Of a DNA stretch of 24,170 nucleotides, positions 14,247-20,890 are shown one piece after another. The stretch's first letter is position 1, and each line of letters begins with the position of its first letter. The translations under genes were made by a program, and so were the position numbers. Source of the stretch: a virus; IMG/VR virus record IMGVR_UViG_3300034980_000567, positions 1 to 24,170 of that record; one strand, 5' to 3'. The notes under the pieces are model-generated. The model ran no database searches, had not been told where the DNA came from, and saw only the letters and a list, made by a program, of their open reading frames with translations.

Positions 14247-15155
14247 TTATCCTGTCACTAATTGTTTCATTTCGTTTTCAGACATTTTTTCGGCTGTTAA
14301 ACTAGACAGTTCTTCCGAAAGAGAGGGCAGTCTTGACTGCTTTGGTTTTTTCTCTTTATGTAAAAATATATATCCCTCTTCGTTTACCTCTGTACGAGAG
14401 ACTTCTCTCTCGGAGATTAAACTCTCATGGATTTTTTCCCCCGGTCTTAAACCAACTACCTCAATGTCATTAGAGATAACTTGAGCTAAGTCTAAAAGGT
14501 TTACCGATTTCATCATGCAAGAAAGAACAAAGCCCGATTTCCCAACCTCCGACAAGCTTACAGCATAATTGATAAGTTCTACTGCGTCTGATTTACTGAA
14601 CATTAAGCGAGTCATCTCGGGGTCTGTGACTTTGAGCTTTTTCCCCTCGTCCTTAAGCTTAGTCCAAAATGGGATAACGGAACCTTGGCTTTTCGCGACA
14701 TTTCCAAAACGACAGCAAGTGAAATTCGCATCAACAAACATTTTCTCCATCATCAATTTGGTATATCCATAAACATTGTCAGGGTTACATGCCTTGTCTG
14801 TGCTGATGCCGACCACTGTGCTTACGCCATTCTCTATTGCAGCTTTTATAATATTAAGACTTCCAATTACATTTACTTCAGTAGCTATCGAAGGCTGCTT
14901 CTCTGCTATATCTACGTGCTTAAGGGCTGCTGCATGAATGATAATGTCAGGACTAACTTTTGACATATGATAAAGGACAGAGCTACTATCCTCTACGCTC
15001 CCTAAAAGGATATCGACATCTGGGAGCCTTCTCTTTAGGGCCACTTGCATACTTTCATTTCTGCAATAACTGTAAAATTTGAAATAACCGTAGTACTTCT
15101 CGATGAACGTAGAGCCCACCGTTCCTGACCCACCTGTTATGAAAACCTTTCTCAT
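14247..15155 (-). CDS. nucleotide-sugar 4,6-dehydratase/epimerase (CapD/PseB-like)
   Basis: A 302-residue short-chain dehydrogenase of the CapD/FlaA1/PseB (Polysacc_synt_2) family, acting on UDP-N-acetylhexosamines. The NAD(P) motif GGSGTVG is at 8-14. IIHAAALKHVDIAE is the family block near 72-85, and STDKACNPDNVYGYTK (118-133) holds the Y129xxxK133 pair. CRFGNVAKSQGSVIPFW and GLRPGEKIHESLIS are further family hallmarks. PseB makes the first intermediate of pseudaminic acid; CapD/FnlA-type relatives make other UDP-sugars, so the product is not fixed. There are no N-terminal membrane helices, as in the short soluble forms. AAGGT precedes the ATG. Its start overlaps the aldehyde dehydrogenase stop (ATGA). 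Confidence 0.87.
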   Translation of the reverse strand: MRKVFITGGSGTVGSTFIEKYYGYFKFYSYCRNESMQVALKRRLPDVDILLGSVEDSSSVLYHMSKVSPDIIIHAAALKHVDIAEKQPSIATEVNVIGSLNIIKAAIENGVSTVVGISTDKACNPDNVYGYTKLMMEKMFVDANFTCCRFGNVAKSQGSVIPFWTKLKDEGKKLKVTDPEMTRLMFSKSDAVELINYAVSLSEVGKSGFVLSCMMKSVNLLDLAQVISNDIEVVGLRPGEKIHESLISEREVSRTEVNEEGYIFLHKEKKPKQSRLPSLSEELSSLTAEKMSENEMKQLVTG

Positions 15156-16684
15156 TTCATACCTTGAGGAAACTCAAGTGACCCTGCATGATTCACGGTC
15201 CATGATACTTCATGAGTAACCGCACGAAATGTCCGCGCTGCCGAAGGGAAGCCGTTGCCTGACTTTTTAACCCCCCCAAAGGCAAGATGCGATTCTGCTG
15301 CGATAGACCCACCATTCCAATAACACATGCCGAAATCGCAATTATCCCTACAATAACGAGCCTTCCTGAAGTCATCCGTTAAAATACCGACAGCAAGCCC
15401 ATACTCTGTGTCGTTATATATTCTGACTGCATCTTCTGTCTTGTCGAATGGAACAATGGCTACATGAGGACCAAACACTTCTCTAGTTAAATAAGGAACA
15501 TGTCTCCACTCTGACTTATATACGAAAGGAGACATAAAGTTCCCGTTTCCTCTATCTCCTCCATTGTAACAACCTCCATCCATTAATACCTCGGCCTCAG
15601 AATCTTTCCTCACCATGTCATTATACATGATTACTTTATCTACGCCTTGCTGGTTTATAAGAGGACCATACGTAACACTTTCATCTGGAACATATTCATC
15701 CCAAGCCACAGCTTCTGGCATCCCCGTGCTACGAGGAACCGCTTTAAATGGAGGGCCACACTTAACACCATCAAGTCTCTCAAGAAAAAGTTTAATGAAG
15801 TCATTATAAATTTTTCTCTGAACAATAAAGCGACCTGAAGAAACGCAACGCTGGCCAGAAAGCTTGAAAGCACTAGCCACACAGGCTTCCATCGATAAAT
15901 CTAAATTCGCATCATCAAATACAATACAGGCTGATTTGCTGCCCATCTCGCATGAAGTAGTCTTATGCCAACTTTTTGCAGCAACCTTTCTCACATGCAT
16001 ACCTACCTCTGCACTGCCAGTAAAACAGATATGGTCTACGTCCTCATTGATTAAAGCATCCCCTACTTCCCCATCCCCATGAATAACGTTGAACACTCCT
16101 TCAGGAAAACCAGCCTCATCGTAAATTTCAGCGCAAAGCTGGCTTGTGTACGGAGTATCTTCGCTGGGTTTTAGAATGACTGTATTACCTTCGACTATAG
16201 CTGGAGCAGCGCACCAAAAAGCTCCGATAGCTACCGGAAAATTAAAAGGAGATACTATCGCCACGACACCCTTAGGTTTTCGCAACATATAAGCATCTTT
16301 ATCAGCTATCTCAGAACATACTGCTTCCCCGATTGGTTGCCTCCCACTTCCGAAAGCGTACATAGACATATGTAATGCTTCATTTACTTCAGCTATGGAC
16401 TCATTGTACGTTTTCCCTGTCTCAAGAGAGATAGCTTTTGCCAGTTCCTCTCGTCGTCTCTCGATTATCTGACATACGTTATAGAAGTAATCCCCTCTTT
16501 TAACCCGACTGACCGCCTTCCATTTTCCAAAGGCATCTCTTGCTTCTATATAAGCCTGATGGACAAGGTGGGGTCCAGTTTGAGGAAATTTTCCTATCAC
16601 TTCCTGATTGCAGGGGTTCGTTTTATCAAAATAAGGGCCGAGATCATGGAACTCTCCCGCGATGTAGTTTTTACCTTGTAACAT
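15152..16684 (-). CDS. NAD(P)-dependent aldehyde dehydrogenase
   Basis: A full-length ALDH of about 510 residues that oxidises an aldehyde to a carboxylate. Counting from an upstream in-frame ATG at 16723, the landmarks are SPFNFP (N161), ILKPSE (K185), FTGSAEVG (234-241), the glutamate E259 in CEMGSKS and the nucleophile C293 in SGQRCVSSGR; all key residues are present. The ATG at 16682-16684 (MLQGKNYIAGEF) is preferred because AAAGGA stands 7 bases before it and the sequence matches usual ALDH N-termini; the ATG at 16723, overlapping the upstream stop as TAATG, would add 13 residues. EFPQGMK at the C-terminus is typical of soluble ALDHs. With the lysine-dehydrogenase-like gene nearby, aminoadipate semialdehyde is a plausible substrate, but specificity cannot be read. 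Confidence 0.9.
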   Translation of the reverse strand: MLQGKNYIAGEFHDLGPYFDKTNPCNQEVIGKFPQTGPHLVHQAYIEARDAFGKWKAVSRVKRGDYFYNVCQIIERRREELAKAISLETGKTYNESIAEVNEALHMSMYAFGSGRQPIGEAVCSEIADKDAYMLRKPKGVVAIVSPFNFPVAIGAFWCAAPAIVEGNTVILKPSEDTPYTSQLCAEIYDEAGFPEGVFNVIHGDGEVGDALINEDVDHICFTGSAEVGMHVRKVAAKSWHKTTSCEMGSKSACIVFDDANLDLSMEACVASAFKLSGQRCVSSGRFIVQRKIYNDFIKLFLERLDGVKCGPPFKAVPRSTGMPEAVAWDEYVPDESVTYGPLINQQGVDKVIMYNDMVRKDSEAEVLMDGGCYNGGDRGNGNFMSPFVYKSEWRHVPYLTREVFGPHVAIVPFDKTEDAVRIYNDTEYGLAVGILTDDFRKARYCRDNCDFGMCYWNGGSIAAESHLAFGGVKKSGNGFPSAARTFRAVTHEVSWTVNHAGSLEFPQGMK

Positions 16685-16722
16685 ACCAATTCCTTTTATC
16701 CATTTTAGTAAACCATCGAACA

Positions 16723-16995
16723 TTAATAATAGGTGTCATGAAGAGTCCGGTCTTCACTAGAAGATTTTTTCATCTTGGCCTTCGCCCTCTTCCCATTTGC
16801 ATTTTTAGGATAAAGGCCCTCCTTCTTTCTCCTCTCAACCTCTTCCCTTTCCCATTTTATATCTTTCTCCCATTTCTTTCTCTCTTCTGGGGATAGATGC
16901 TTCGGGATAGGGCTAAATCTTTCATGGGAATCATCAGACTCCTTACTAGACTTTGCGATTCTTGATTTAGATTTAGGAGATTTTTTCTTCTTCAT
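16723..16995 (-). CDS. small lysine-rich protein
   Basis: A basic, probably disordered protein of about 90 residues rich in Lys, Ser, Arg and Glu (MKKKKSPKSKSRIAKSS... then LSPEERKKWEKDIKWEREEVERRKK). The middle is a strong amphipathic helix. The ATG at 16993-16995 is used; an in-frame ATG at 17014-17016 would add seven residues and lengthen the overlap with the nucleotidyltransferase gene. Neither has a clear ribosome binding site. The stop overlaps an ATG of the aldehyde dehydrogenase frame. Function unknown; nucleic-acid or partner binding is a guess from composition. Confidence 0.55.
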   Translation of the reverse strand: MKKKKSPKSKSRIAKSSKESDDSHERFSPIPKHLSPEERKKWEKDIKWEREEVERRKKEGLYPKNANGKRAKAKMKKSSSEDRTLHDTYY

Positions 16996-17422
16996 GACTT
17001 CTACGTTTAGTTCCATCTATGCAAGCAGTAGAAGAATACCCTTCCACTCTACTAAAAAAAGCAACTTCCTCAGCCCACTCCGAACCGATCACCTCTTTGT
17101 CTCTGTAATCCGAACCAACCACCAAGTAACGAGGCGCGTATTTCTTAACCATCTCTCTCAATTCCTCATCACTCCCAAAACAAACCACCTCATCTATTGT
17201 TTCAATAGATTCAAGGACTGTCGCTCTGTCGTCTAGACTATTGATAGGTCTTTCAGGACCTTTCAACTCCTTGACTCTTTTATCAGTGTCTATCCCCACC
17301 ACTAGGTAATCCCCCAAATCTCTTGCATAACGAAACAACTCAATATGACCGCGATGGATTATATCAAAACACCCATTGCACCATATTACTTTCGGTTTCT
17401 TCTTGGAGCGAACCGTCTTCAC
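16973..17422 (-). CDS. nucleotidyltransferase, HldE (RfaE) C-domain type
   Basis: A 149-residue single-domain nucleotidyltransferase. NGCFDIIHRGHIELFRYAR (16-34) is the core motif with H23 and H26. GDYLVVGIDTDKRVKELKGPERP and the following NSLDDRATVLESI, then DEVVCFGSDEEL and YLVVGSDYRDKEVIGSE, match the adenylyltransferase half of HldE, which turns heptose-1-phosphate into ADP-heptose. The C-terminus keeps RVEGYSSTACID in place of the usual EGxSTTxxI. The start is GTG at 17420-17422, overlapping the upstream stop as GTGA. The matching kinase domain is a separate gene 9.4 kb away (6765-7532). Together they suggest a split HldE. The substrate could also be another sugar or an alcohol phosphate. 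Confidence 0.82.
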   Translation of the reverse strand: MKTVRSKKKPKVIWCNGCFDIIHRGHIELFRYARDLGDYLVVGIDTDKRVKELKGPERPINSLDDRATVLESIETIDEVVCFGSDEELREMVKKYAPRYLVVGSDYRDKEVIGSEWAEEVAFFSRVEGYSSTACIDGTKRRSHEEEKIS

Positions 17423-18081
17423 GACTTTAAAACATACCCATAAGCCTTTTTGGTTTCGCCTCGAATTAACTTATGGAAAGATCGGTACTTCTTGTGCGCT
17501 TCTTTGCTATCTAAATTTTTAGCAAAGACATTCCTAACCCAATGACAGACATTAGCTACCTCAATAGTATCTCCTTCTGGGGTGATGAGTTTCACTGGTT
17601 CAATATGGAGTTTCTTTCTTATGTTAACTTCCGAACCCTTTTTAAACCACCCCTTGCACTGCTTCATTGTGCCAGAATACAAAGACCAGACGACCCTAGG
17701 CTTAAATCCATTTTTCTCACAAAAGTCTATAGACTCCCCTCCCACAAGAGTAACGACATCTCCAGTGTAGTAATTCTCTAAGGTTATTTCTGTGTCCCAG
17801 ATTTTTTTCCATTTATTAGTGAGCTTTGAAAGCCTAACTTTTTCGAGGTCTGTCTCTGGAAGACAGTAACCTTGACAAGTAAGATGATTCTCGCTCGGTA
17901 AGTCATAGAAGAGATTCTTTATACCTGTATAACTCAGGTCTTTTTCCTGACAGTAATGGAAGAGGTTGGTGATTTCAACCAACTCTCCCGTATCTACCCT
18001 TTTAAGGATGACAGGCTTACAAGATCGATGTTTTCTTAAGTCTTTCACAATATGTAGAATTAGTGCCTGAAGATTATCCAA
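17419..18081 (-). CDS. three-repeat NUMOD-like DNA-binding protein
   Basis: A 220-residue protein made of three related modules, at about 21-78, 93-152 and 158-220. Each has a short beta unit with (T/P)(G/E)(E/D)xVE(I/V)xN, then an aromatic-rich helix (FHYCQEKDLS, IDFCEKNGFK, CHWVRNVFAK), a leucine/tyrosine stretch and a closing (C/A)xGY or CKGW. This is the pattern of NUMOD-type modules found as DNA-binding repeats in phage homing endonucleases, but no catalytic domain is attached. The start is uncertain: the frame opens with a TTG at 18079-18081 after an in-frame stop, and no ATG fits. It is coupled to the nucleotidyltransferase gene by GTGA. Confidence 0.6.
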   Translation of the reverse strand: MDNLQALILHIVKDLRKHRSCKPVILKRVDTGELVEITNLFHYCQEKDLSYTGIKNLFYDLPSENHLTCQGYCLPETDLEKVRLSKLTNKWKKIWDTEITLENYYTGDVVTLVGGESIDFCEKNGFKPRVVWSLYSGTMKQCKGWFKKGSEVNIRKKLHIEPVKLITPEGDTIEVANVCHWVRNVFAKNLDSKEAHKKYRSFHKLIRGETKKAYGYVLKS

Positions 18082-18119
18082 GAATCTTTAGACTTGTTCA
18101 ACTGAAATCTATATGAAAA

Positions 18120-18141
18120 TAGCCAAAAATTCAATCGGCTA
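18120..18141 (-). terminator. weak hairpin, possible terminator
   Basis: On the minus strand TAGCC (18137-18141) pairs with GGCTA (18120-18124) around a 12-base A/T-rich loop and is followed by TTTT. It stands in the 82-base gap after the phosphomannomutase gene. The stem is only five pairs, so this is a weak call. Confidence 0.3.
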
Positions 18142-18163
18142 ATTTAGAGGGCCCTTTTGAGGA

Positions 18164-18889
18164 TTAAGATATGCCCGCCAGTAAGCCCTGCGTTTCGTCT
18201 GGGCCACTAACTTGATGACATTCGCCATCACCGTTAGCTTCGATATCAGCGACGATATCATAATCGTTTCCGGGCTGCGTGCATTTGTCCCCGAAAAAGA
18301 CCATCTGACCACCCTTATTTTCCCTTATCCACTTACTGGCTAACGACTTATTATTCCCCTTGGGCTGGATATCAATACTAATTTGACCGCCTATCCTTAC
18401 TTCTATATCTGGAAACAAAGTCTCTAATTGCTCAGTAATAGAGGCTCTCTCTTGATTCTCATTATCCCAAGCAAAGTAAGCCTCTCTAGCAGCAGAATCC
18501 GCATCTCTCCCTATTACCGAGAAGTTAATCATCCCTGTCCTGCGATGTATAACTGGGCCAGTAGATGGCACGAACTCATTCTCTATATATTGGCTCATTC
18601 TCCTAAAACTGTATACACGATCTTGAATCTCCTGCGGTAGCTCCCAATCATTACTATAGACAAGGGAACCATCTTGCCACAACTCATTGGCCATAGAACA
18701 GAAAACGCCAGACACTCGAGAAAGCACACTAGAAGGAATTTGCTGATCGACGTAGTCTTTACTACTGCCAGCCACCAAATAAACATCTTTGTCATTCATC
18801 CAAGACAAGAAGTTAAGAGAAAATGACGAAGTCATAGGTTCCCTCGGAGGGGTTAAGGTTCCATCGACGTCAAATAAATAGCTTTTCAT
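18164..18889 (-). CDS. eukaryotic-type phosphomannomutase (HAD-IIB)
   Basis: This 241-residue protein matches the eukaryotic PMM1/PMM2 family (about 246 residues), which interconverts mannose 6-phosphate and mannose 1-phosphate for GDP-mannose synthesis. Motif I is LFDVDGTLTPPRE (5-17) with D7 and D9. VAGSSKDYVDQQI is motif II. RTGMINFSVIGR (117-128) matches the (N/R)GM(I/L)NxSxIGR substrate-binding block, GGQISIDIQPKG (167-178) matches GGQISFDVFPxGW, and FFGDKCTQPGNDYD (198-211) matches FFGDKTxPGGNDxE. All key residues are present. Most bacteria use an unrelated alpha-phosphohexomutase, so the family type is noteworthy. The final product here may be GDP-mannose, GDP-fucose or related sugars. 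It is directly downstream of a tiny gene. Confidence 0.9.
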   Translation of the reverse strand: MKSYLFDVDGTLTPPREPMTSSFSLNFLSWMNDKDVYLVAGSSKDYVDQQIPSSVLSRVSGVFCSMANELWQDGSLVYSNDWELPQEIQDRVYSFRRMSQYIENEFVPSTGPVIHRRTGMINFSVIGRDADSAAREAYFAWDNENQERASITEQLETLFPDIEVRIGGQISIDIQPKGNNKSLASKWIRENKGGQMVFFGDKCTQPGNDYDIVADIEANGDGECHQVSGPDETQGLLAGIS

Positions 18890-19081
18890 TTAATTTTCTC
18901 CATTACTTTCATTGAGTAGAGTCTTTAGAAGCTTAAGGTGAAATACATACCAATCATCTCCGACTGTGGCACTTCCCTTTCTCCCGACATTCTCCCTTTT
19001 ATGGCGGATGTCGTCTTCTATCGCCTTCTCTATGATCTGATCGAGAAGAACCGCAGCCTTTTCATTTTTCTCCTGAATCAT
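18890..19081 (-). CDS. small hypothetical protein
   Basis: A charged 63-residue helical protein (MIQEKNEKAAVLLDQIIEKAIEDDIRHK...). The C-terminal part DDWYVFHLKLLKTLLNE is amphipathic. No family recognised. Its ATG (19079-19081) overlaps the 3' end of the next small gene upstream by 20 bases and its stop is the base before the phosphomannomutase start, so it is packed in the same operon. There is no clear ribosome binding site; GGAGAAAA follows rather than precedes the ATG. Confidence 0.6.
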   Translation of the reverse strand: MIQEKNEKAAVLLDQIIEKAIEDDIRHKRENVGRKGSATVGDDWYVFHLKLLKTLLNESNGEN

Positions 19082-19220
19082 TTTTTTTAATTTCTTCTTT
19101 AAGATGATCTACTTGATTTCTCATAACGGGGTCAATTATATCATCTTCATCGATCTTATCTAGACCTTTCCCTATCTTCTTTAGGAAATCTACGTAATTA
19201 AATTCATAATCATCGCTCAT
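19062..19220 (-). CDS. tiny acidic protein, 52 residues
   Basis: An ATG at 19218-19220 overlaps the stop of the upstream zinc-site gene (ATGA, 19217-19220) and opens a 52-codon frame ending at 19062. The product is acidic and helical (MSDDYEFNYVDFLKKIGKG ... DKIDEDDIIDPVM). Without it there would be a 135-base hole in a gapless operon. No family recognised; its small size and the translational coupling are the evidence. Confidence 0.6.
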   Translation of the reverse strand: MSDDYEFNYVDFLKKIGKGLDKIDEDDIIDPVMRNQVDHLKEEIKKNDSGEK

Positions 19221-19483
19221 TGTCCCGCCCAATCTTCGAAATTAAATACCCAAAACATATCGCCATCTTTAACCATAACTTTTTGAGGGTCATTCTCGGA
19301 TTGAGACTCCGCTATGAGCCTACAAAAGCACTCATGACAAAATCTTTTCCTTTTAAACTGAAAATACACGAGTTTTTTGGCATCTTTCAGGAGCTTATAG
19401 TCTTTATGGGTATACTTTAATTCACATGCAGAGCATTTCACATGCCCTCTGGTCTTCGCTTGAACTACTTCTGCATTAAGCAT
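19217..19483 (-). CDS. small protein with a four-cysteine zinc-type site
   Basis: An 88-residue protein with a CxxC pair at C17/C20 (VKCSACELKY) and a second at C49/C52 plus C54 (RFCHECFC), separated by a basic stretch. This is a likely zinc-ribbon or treble-clef-like site. The C-terminal part (KDGDMFWVFNFEDW) is aromatic and acidic. Such small zinc proteins in phages often bind nucleic acid or host polymerase, but the target is unknown. TAAAAT stands 7 bases before the ATG (minus strand, gap 19484-19522), a possible -10 box, though no matching -35 is obvious. Confidence 0.6.
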   Translation of the reverse strand: MLNAEVVQAKTRGHVKCSACELKYTHKDYKLLKDAKKLVYFQFKRKRFCHECFCRLIAESQSENDPQKVMVKDGDMFWVFNFEDWAGQ

Positions 19484-19522
19484 CTAAAGTATTTTACACG
19501 TTTTGTATGAAAAGTCCGAAGA

Positions 19523-19723
19523 TTACTTCGAAGTGATATACAGTTCGTTCTTAGAGTTCTGAATCTTCTTCAAATATTTCTCTGCTAATTCTCTGCCCTC
19601 TTCAGAAAAGGGGAACGCTCCATACCTGTAGTCTTTCCTTTTACCAACGATCAAATAATACTTTTTCTTCCTCTTTTTAGAGGGAGTTTTCTTGGCTGGT
19701 TTTTTAGAGGTATTTCTGGGCAT
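19523..19723 (-). CDS. small basic protein
   Basis: A 66-residue protein with a very basic, likely disordered N-terminus (MPRNTSKKPAKKTPSKKRKKK) followed by a small domain (YYLIVGKRKDYRYGAF ... EEGRELAEKYLKKI). No family recognised. The lysine-rich tail resembles nucleic-acid-binding tails. It overlaps the upstream gene by 20 bases and is followed by a 39-base gap. Confidence 0.6.
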   Translation of the reverse strand: MPRNTSKKPAKKTPSKKRKKKYYLIVGKRKDYRYGAFPFSEEGRELAEKYLKKIQNSKNELYITSK

Positions 19724-20027
19724 CCTTCTCTATCCTATCCATTAGTTGAAATTCGAAATCTTTCTTACCAAAAAGATAAATTATCTTGCTTTCAGCCTCA
19801 TCATATCTTTCGTCGTGATCCGAGCTTTCTAGTCCCATTAATTTTTCTAGTTCTAGCTCATCAATCGTGTCTAAGTTTTTGAGCATTTCTGTTTCCCACC
19901 AGCCGATGGAAATGACCGCCATGTTATAGGCTTGCTCAGTCCTAAACCTTCTTAAGGCTCGAACACAAGCTCTCCCTAAAAGTCCCTCTAGGCTTCTATT
20001 AGGGCCATCCTTACCGTTATTACTCAT
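19704..20027 (-). CDS. hypothetical protein
   Basis: A 107-residue protein starting at the ATG at 20025-20027 (MSNNGKDGPNRSLE). GGGAG stands 4 to 5 bases upstream and decides this start over a longer frame from a TTG at 20084. LLGRACVRALRRFRTEQAYNMAVISIGWW is a helical stretch; the rest is acidic with charged helices (DELELEKLMGLESSDHDERYDEAESKI). No family recognised. It overlaps the gene upstream by eight bases and the one downstream by 20. Confidence 0.6.
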   Translation of the reverse strand: MSNNGKDGPNRSLEGLLGRACVRALRRFRTEQAYNMAVISIGWWETEMLKNLDTIDELELEKLMGLESSDHDERYDEAESKIIYLFGKKDFEFQLMDRIEKDAQKYL

Positions 20028-20175
20028 CGATCTCCCTGACGATTTCGCAATGCACAGCCTCGCATTTGATAAAACCCTCGTCAAATAAATACTTAACGAG
20101 AACCTCGGCCTCAGGAAAGGTCATTGTCTCTAATGGGTCCTTTATTACAACCCTTCGGGAAGTATTAGAAATCAT
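20020..20175 (-). CDS. small hypothetical protein, 51 residues
   Basis: The ATG at 20173-20175 (MISNTSRRVVIKDPLETM) has a near-ideal AAGGAG 8 bases upstream, so it is preferred over an in-frame ATG at 20212-20214. The product has an N-terminal beta unit and a helix FPEAEVLVKYLFDEGF. No family recognised. Its start codon is separated by one base from the divergent ATG of the plus-strand signal peptidase gene. It is the first gene of the long minus-strand block below. Confidence 0.6.
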   Translation of the reverse strand: MISNTSRRVVIKDPLETMTFPEAEVLVKYLFDEGFIKCEAVHCEIVREIDE

Positions 20176-20176
20176 T

Positions 20177-20695
20177 ATGTCCACTCCTTGCAATGTGATA
20201 TGCTTCACTATCATTAATTACACTAACATCGACAAGGATAAGGGAAGAAAGCTACTTAACTATCTCTGGAAGATAGCCTTCGTTTTGCTGTTTGTTTTCT
20301 TAATCTTCGGGTCCAAATACAAAATCCTATATAATAGTGGAGATAGCATGACGCCTACCATCGTTGATAGACAGATGATAGTCATGGAAAGATATTGGTC
20401 TGGGTGCTATCCAGACAGGATGGACATCGTTGTCATCAAATCTTCTGAAGATGGAGAGACTCTAAACAAGAGAATCCTTGGTATGCCTAATGAAATATTT
20501 GAGGCTAAGGAAGGAATAGTATACATCGACGGCAAAAGGATGAACGACCCTTATGTCACAACAACTAGAGAATTCTCAATAGAACCAATAAAAATCCCTA
20601 AAGACTGCTATTTTGTGATCGGGGATAATAGGGGAAATTCTCTCTACGGAATATTTCACCGTAGAGAGATTTGGGGTATAGTTATTTACTTTTGA
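20177..20695 (+). CDS. lepB: signal peptidase I
   Basis: The only plus-strand protein gene. The 172-residue product (ATG at 20177-20179) has a cytoplasmic N-terminus, one membrane helix at about 31-45 (WKIAFVLLFVFLIFG) and an outer catalytic domain. SGDSMTPT (54-61) holds the nucleophile S57; LNKRILGMPNE (96-106) holds the general base K98; VIGDNRGNS (147-155) is box E. This Ser-Lys dyad type is LepB (S26), which removes signal peptides from exported proteins. All catalytic boxes are intact, and the length is near the short bacterial forms. A longer frame from 20066 would overlap minus-strand genes and is not supported. Phage-encoded signal peptidases are rare. Its 3' end contains an 11-bp hairpin. 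Confidence 0.9.
   Translation: MSTPCNVICFTIINYTNIDKDKGRKLLNYLWKIAFVLLFVFLIFGSKYKILYNSGDSMTPTIVDRQMIVMERYWSGCYPDRMDIVVIKSSEDGETLNKRILGMPNEIFEAKEGIVYIDGKRMNDPYVTTTREFSIEPIKIPKDCYFVIGDNRGNSLYGIFHRREIWGIVIYF
20639..20669. terminator. perfect 11-bp inverted repeat inside the signal peptidase 3' end
   Basis: TCTCTCTACGG (20639-20649) and CCGTAGAGAGA (20659-20669) are exact inverted copies around a 9-base loop. It overlaps codons for the last residues of the signal peptidase and stands 13 bases past the stop of the convergent small membrane protein gene on the minus strand. It may terminate that minus-strand transcript or act on the peptidase message; the following T run is short on both strands. 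Confidence 0.5.
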
Positions 20696-20831
20696 CCGCC
20701 TTTTTCCTGCGGACAGGTTTTTTGGCTGCGACAAATCTTTTGGTTACTATCACTTCGTGAAGTATCCGGTTTCCTAGCCATAGACCATAGCCTATCGCTG
20801 ACATCATAAGGACAATCATTCCATATTCCAT
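20682..20831 (-). CDS. small single-pass membrane protein
   Basis: A 49-residue protein with an N-terminal membrane helix (MEYGMIVLMMSAIGYGLWLG) and a strongly basic tail (RFVAAKKPVRRKKAVKSK), so the C-terminus should be cytoplasmic. The ATG at 20829-20831 is chosen over one at 20862-20864 because AAGGGG precedes it by about 7 bases; that sequence lies in a hairpin (20839-20857). A different frame (20686-20868) is discarded. It converges on the signal peptidase gene with a 14-base overlap. Holin- or regulator-like roles are possible, but nothing specific is seen. Confidence 0.55.
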   Translation of the reverse strand: MEYGMIVLMMSAIGYGLWLGNRILHEVIVTKRFVAAKKPVRRKKAVKSK

Positions 20832-20838
20832 AACAAAT

Positions 20839-20857
20839 CCCCTTGTACTCCAAGGGG
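20839..20857 (-). promoter_or_regulatory. hairpin covering the ribosome binding site of the small membrane protein
   Basis: On the minus strand CCCCTTG (20851-20857) pairs with CAAGGGG (20839-20845) around a 5-base loop. The 3' arm is the Shine-Dalgarno sequence of the gene at 20682-20831, so folding should block translation until the stem opens. Confidence 0.55.
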
Positions 20858-20890
20858 GCAACATACATTACACAGGAAAACTAGGGTGTG

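Noticed and set aside
20066-20176. N-terminal extension of the signal peptidase
   Set aside because: It would start at a TTG and run antisense through a well-supported small gene; the added residues precede the normal cytoplasmic tail.
20686-20868. Second 60-codon frame overlapping the small membrane protein
   Set aside because: It lacks a ribosome binding site, and the membrane-helix frame is better supported by its start and composition.
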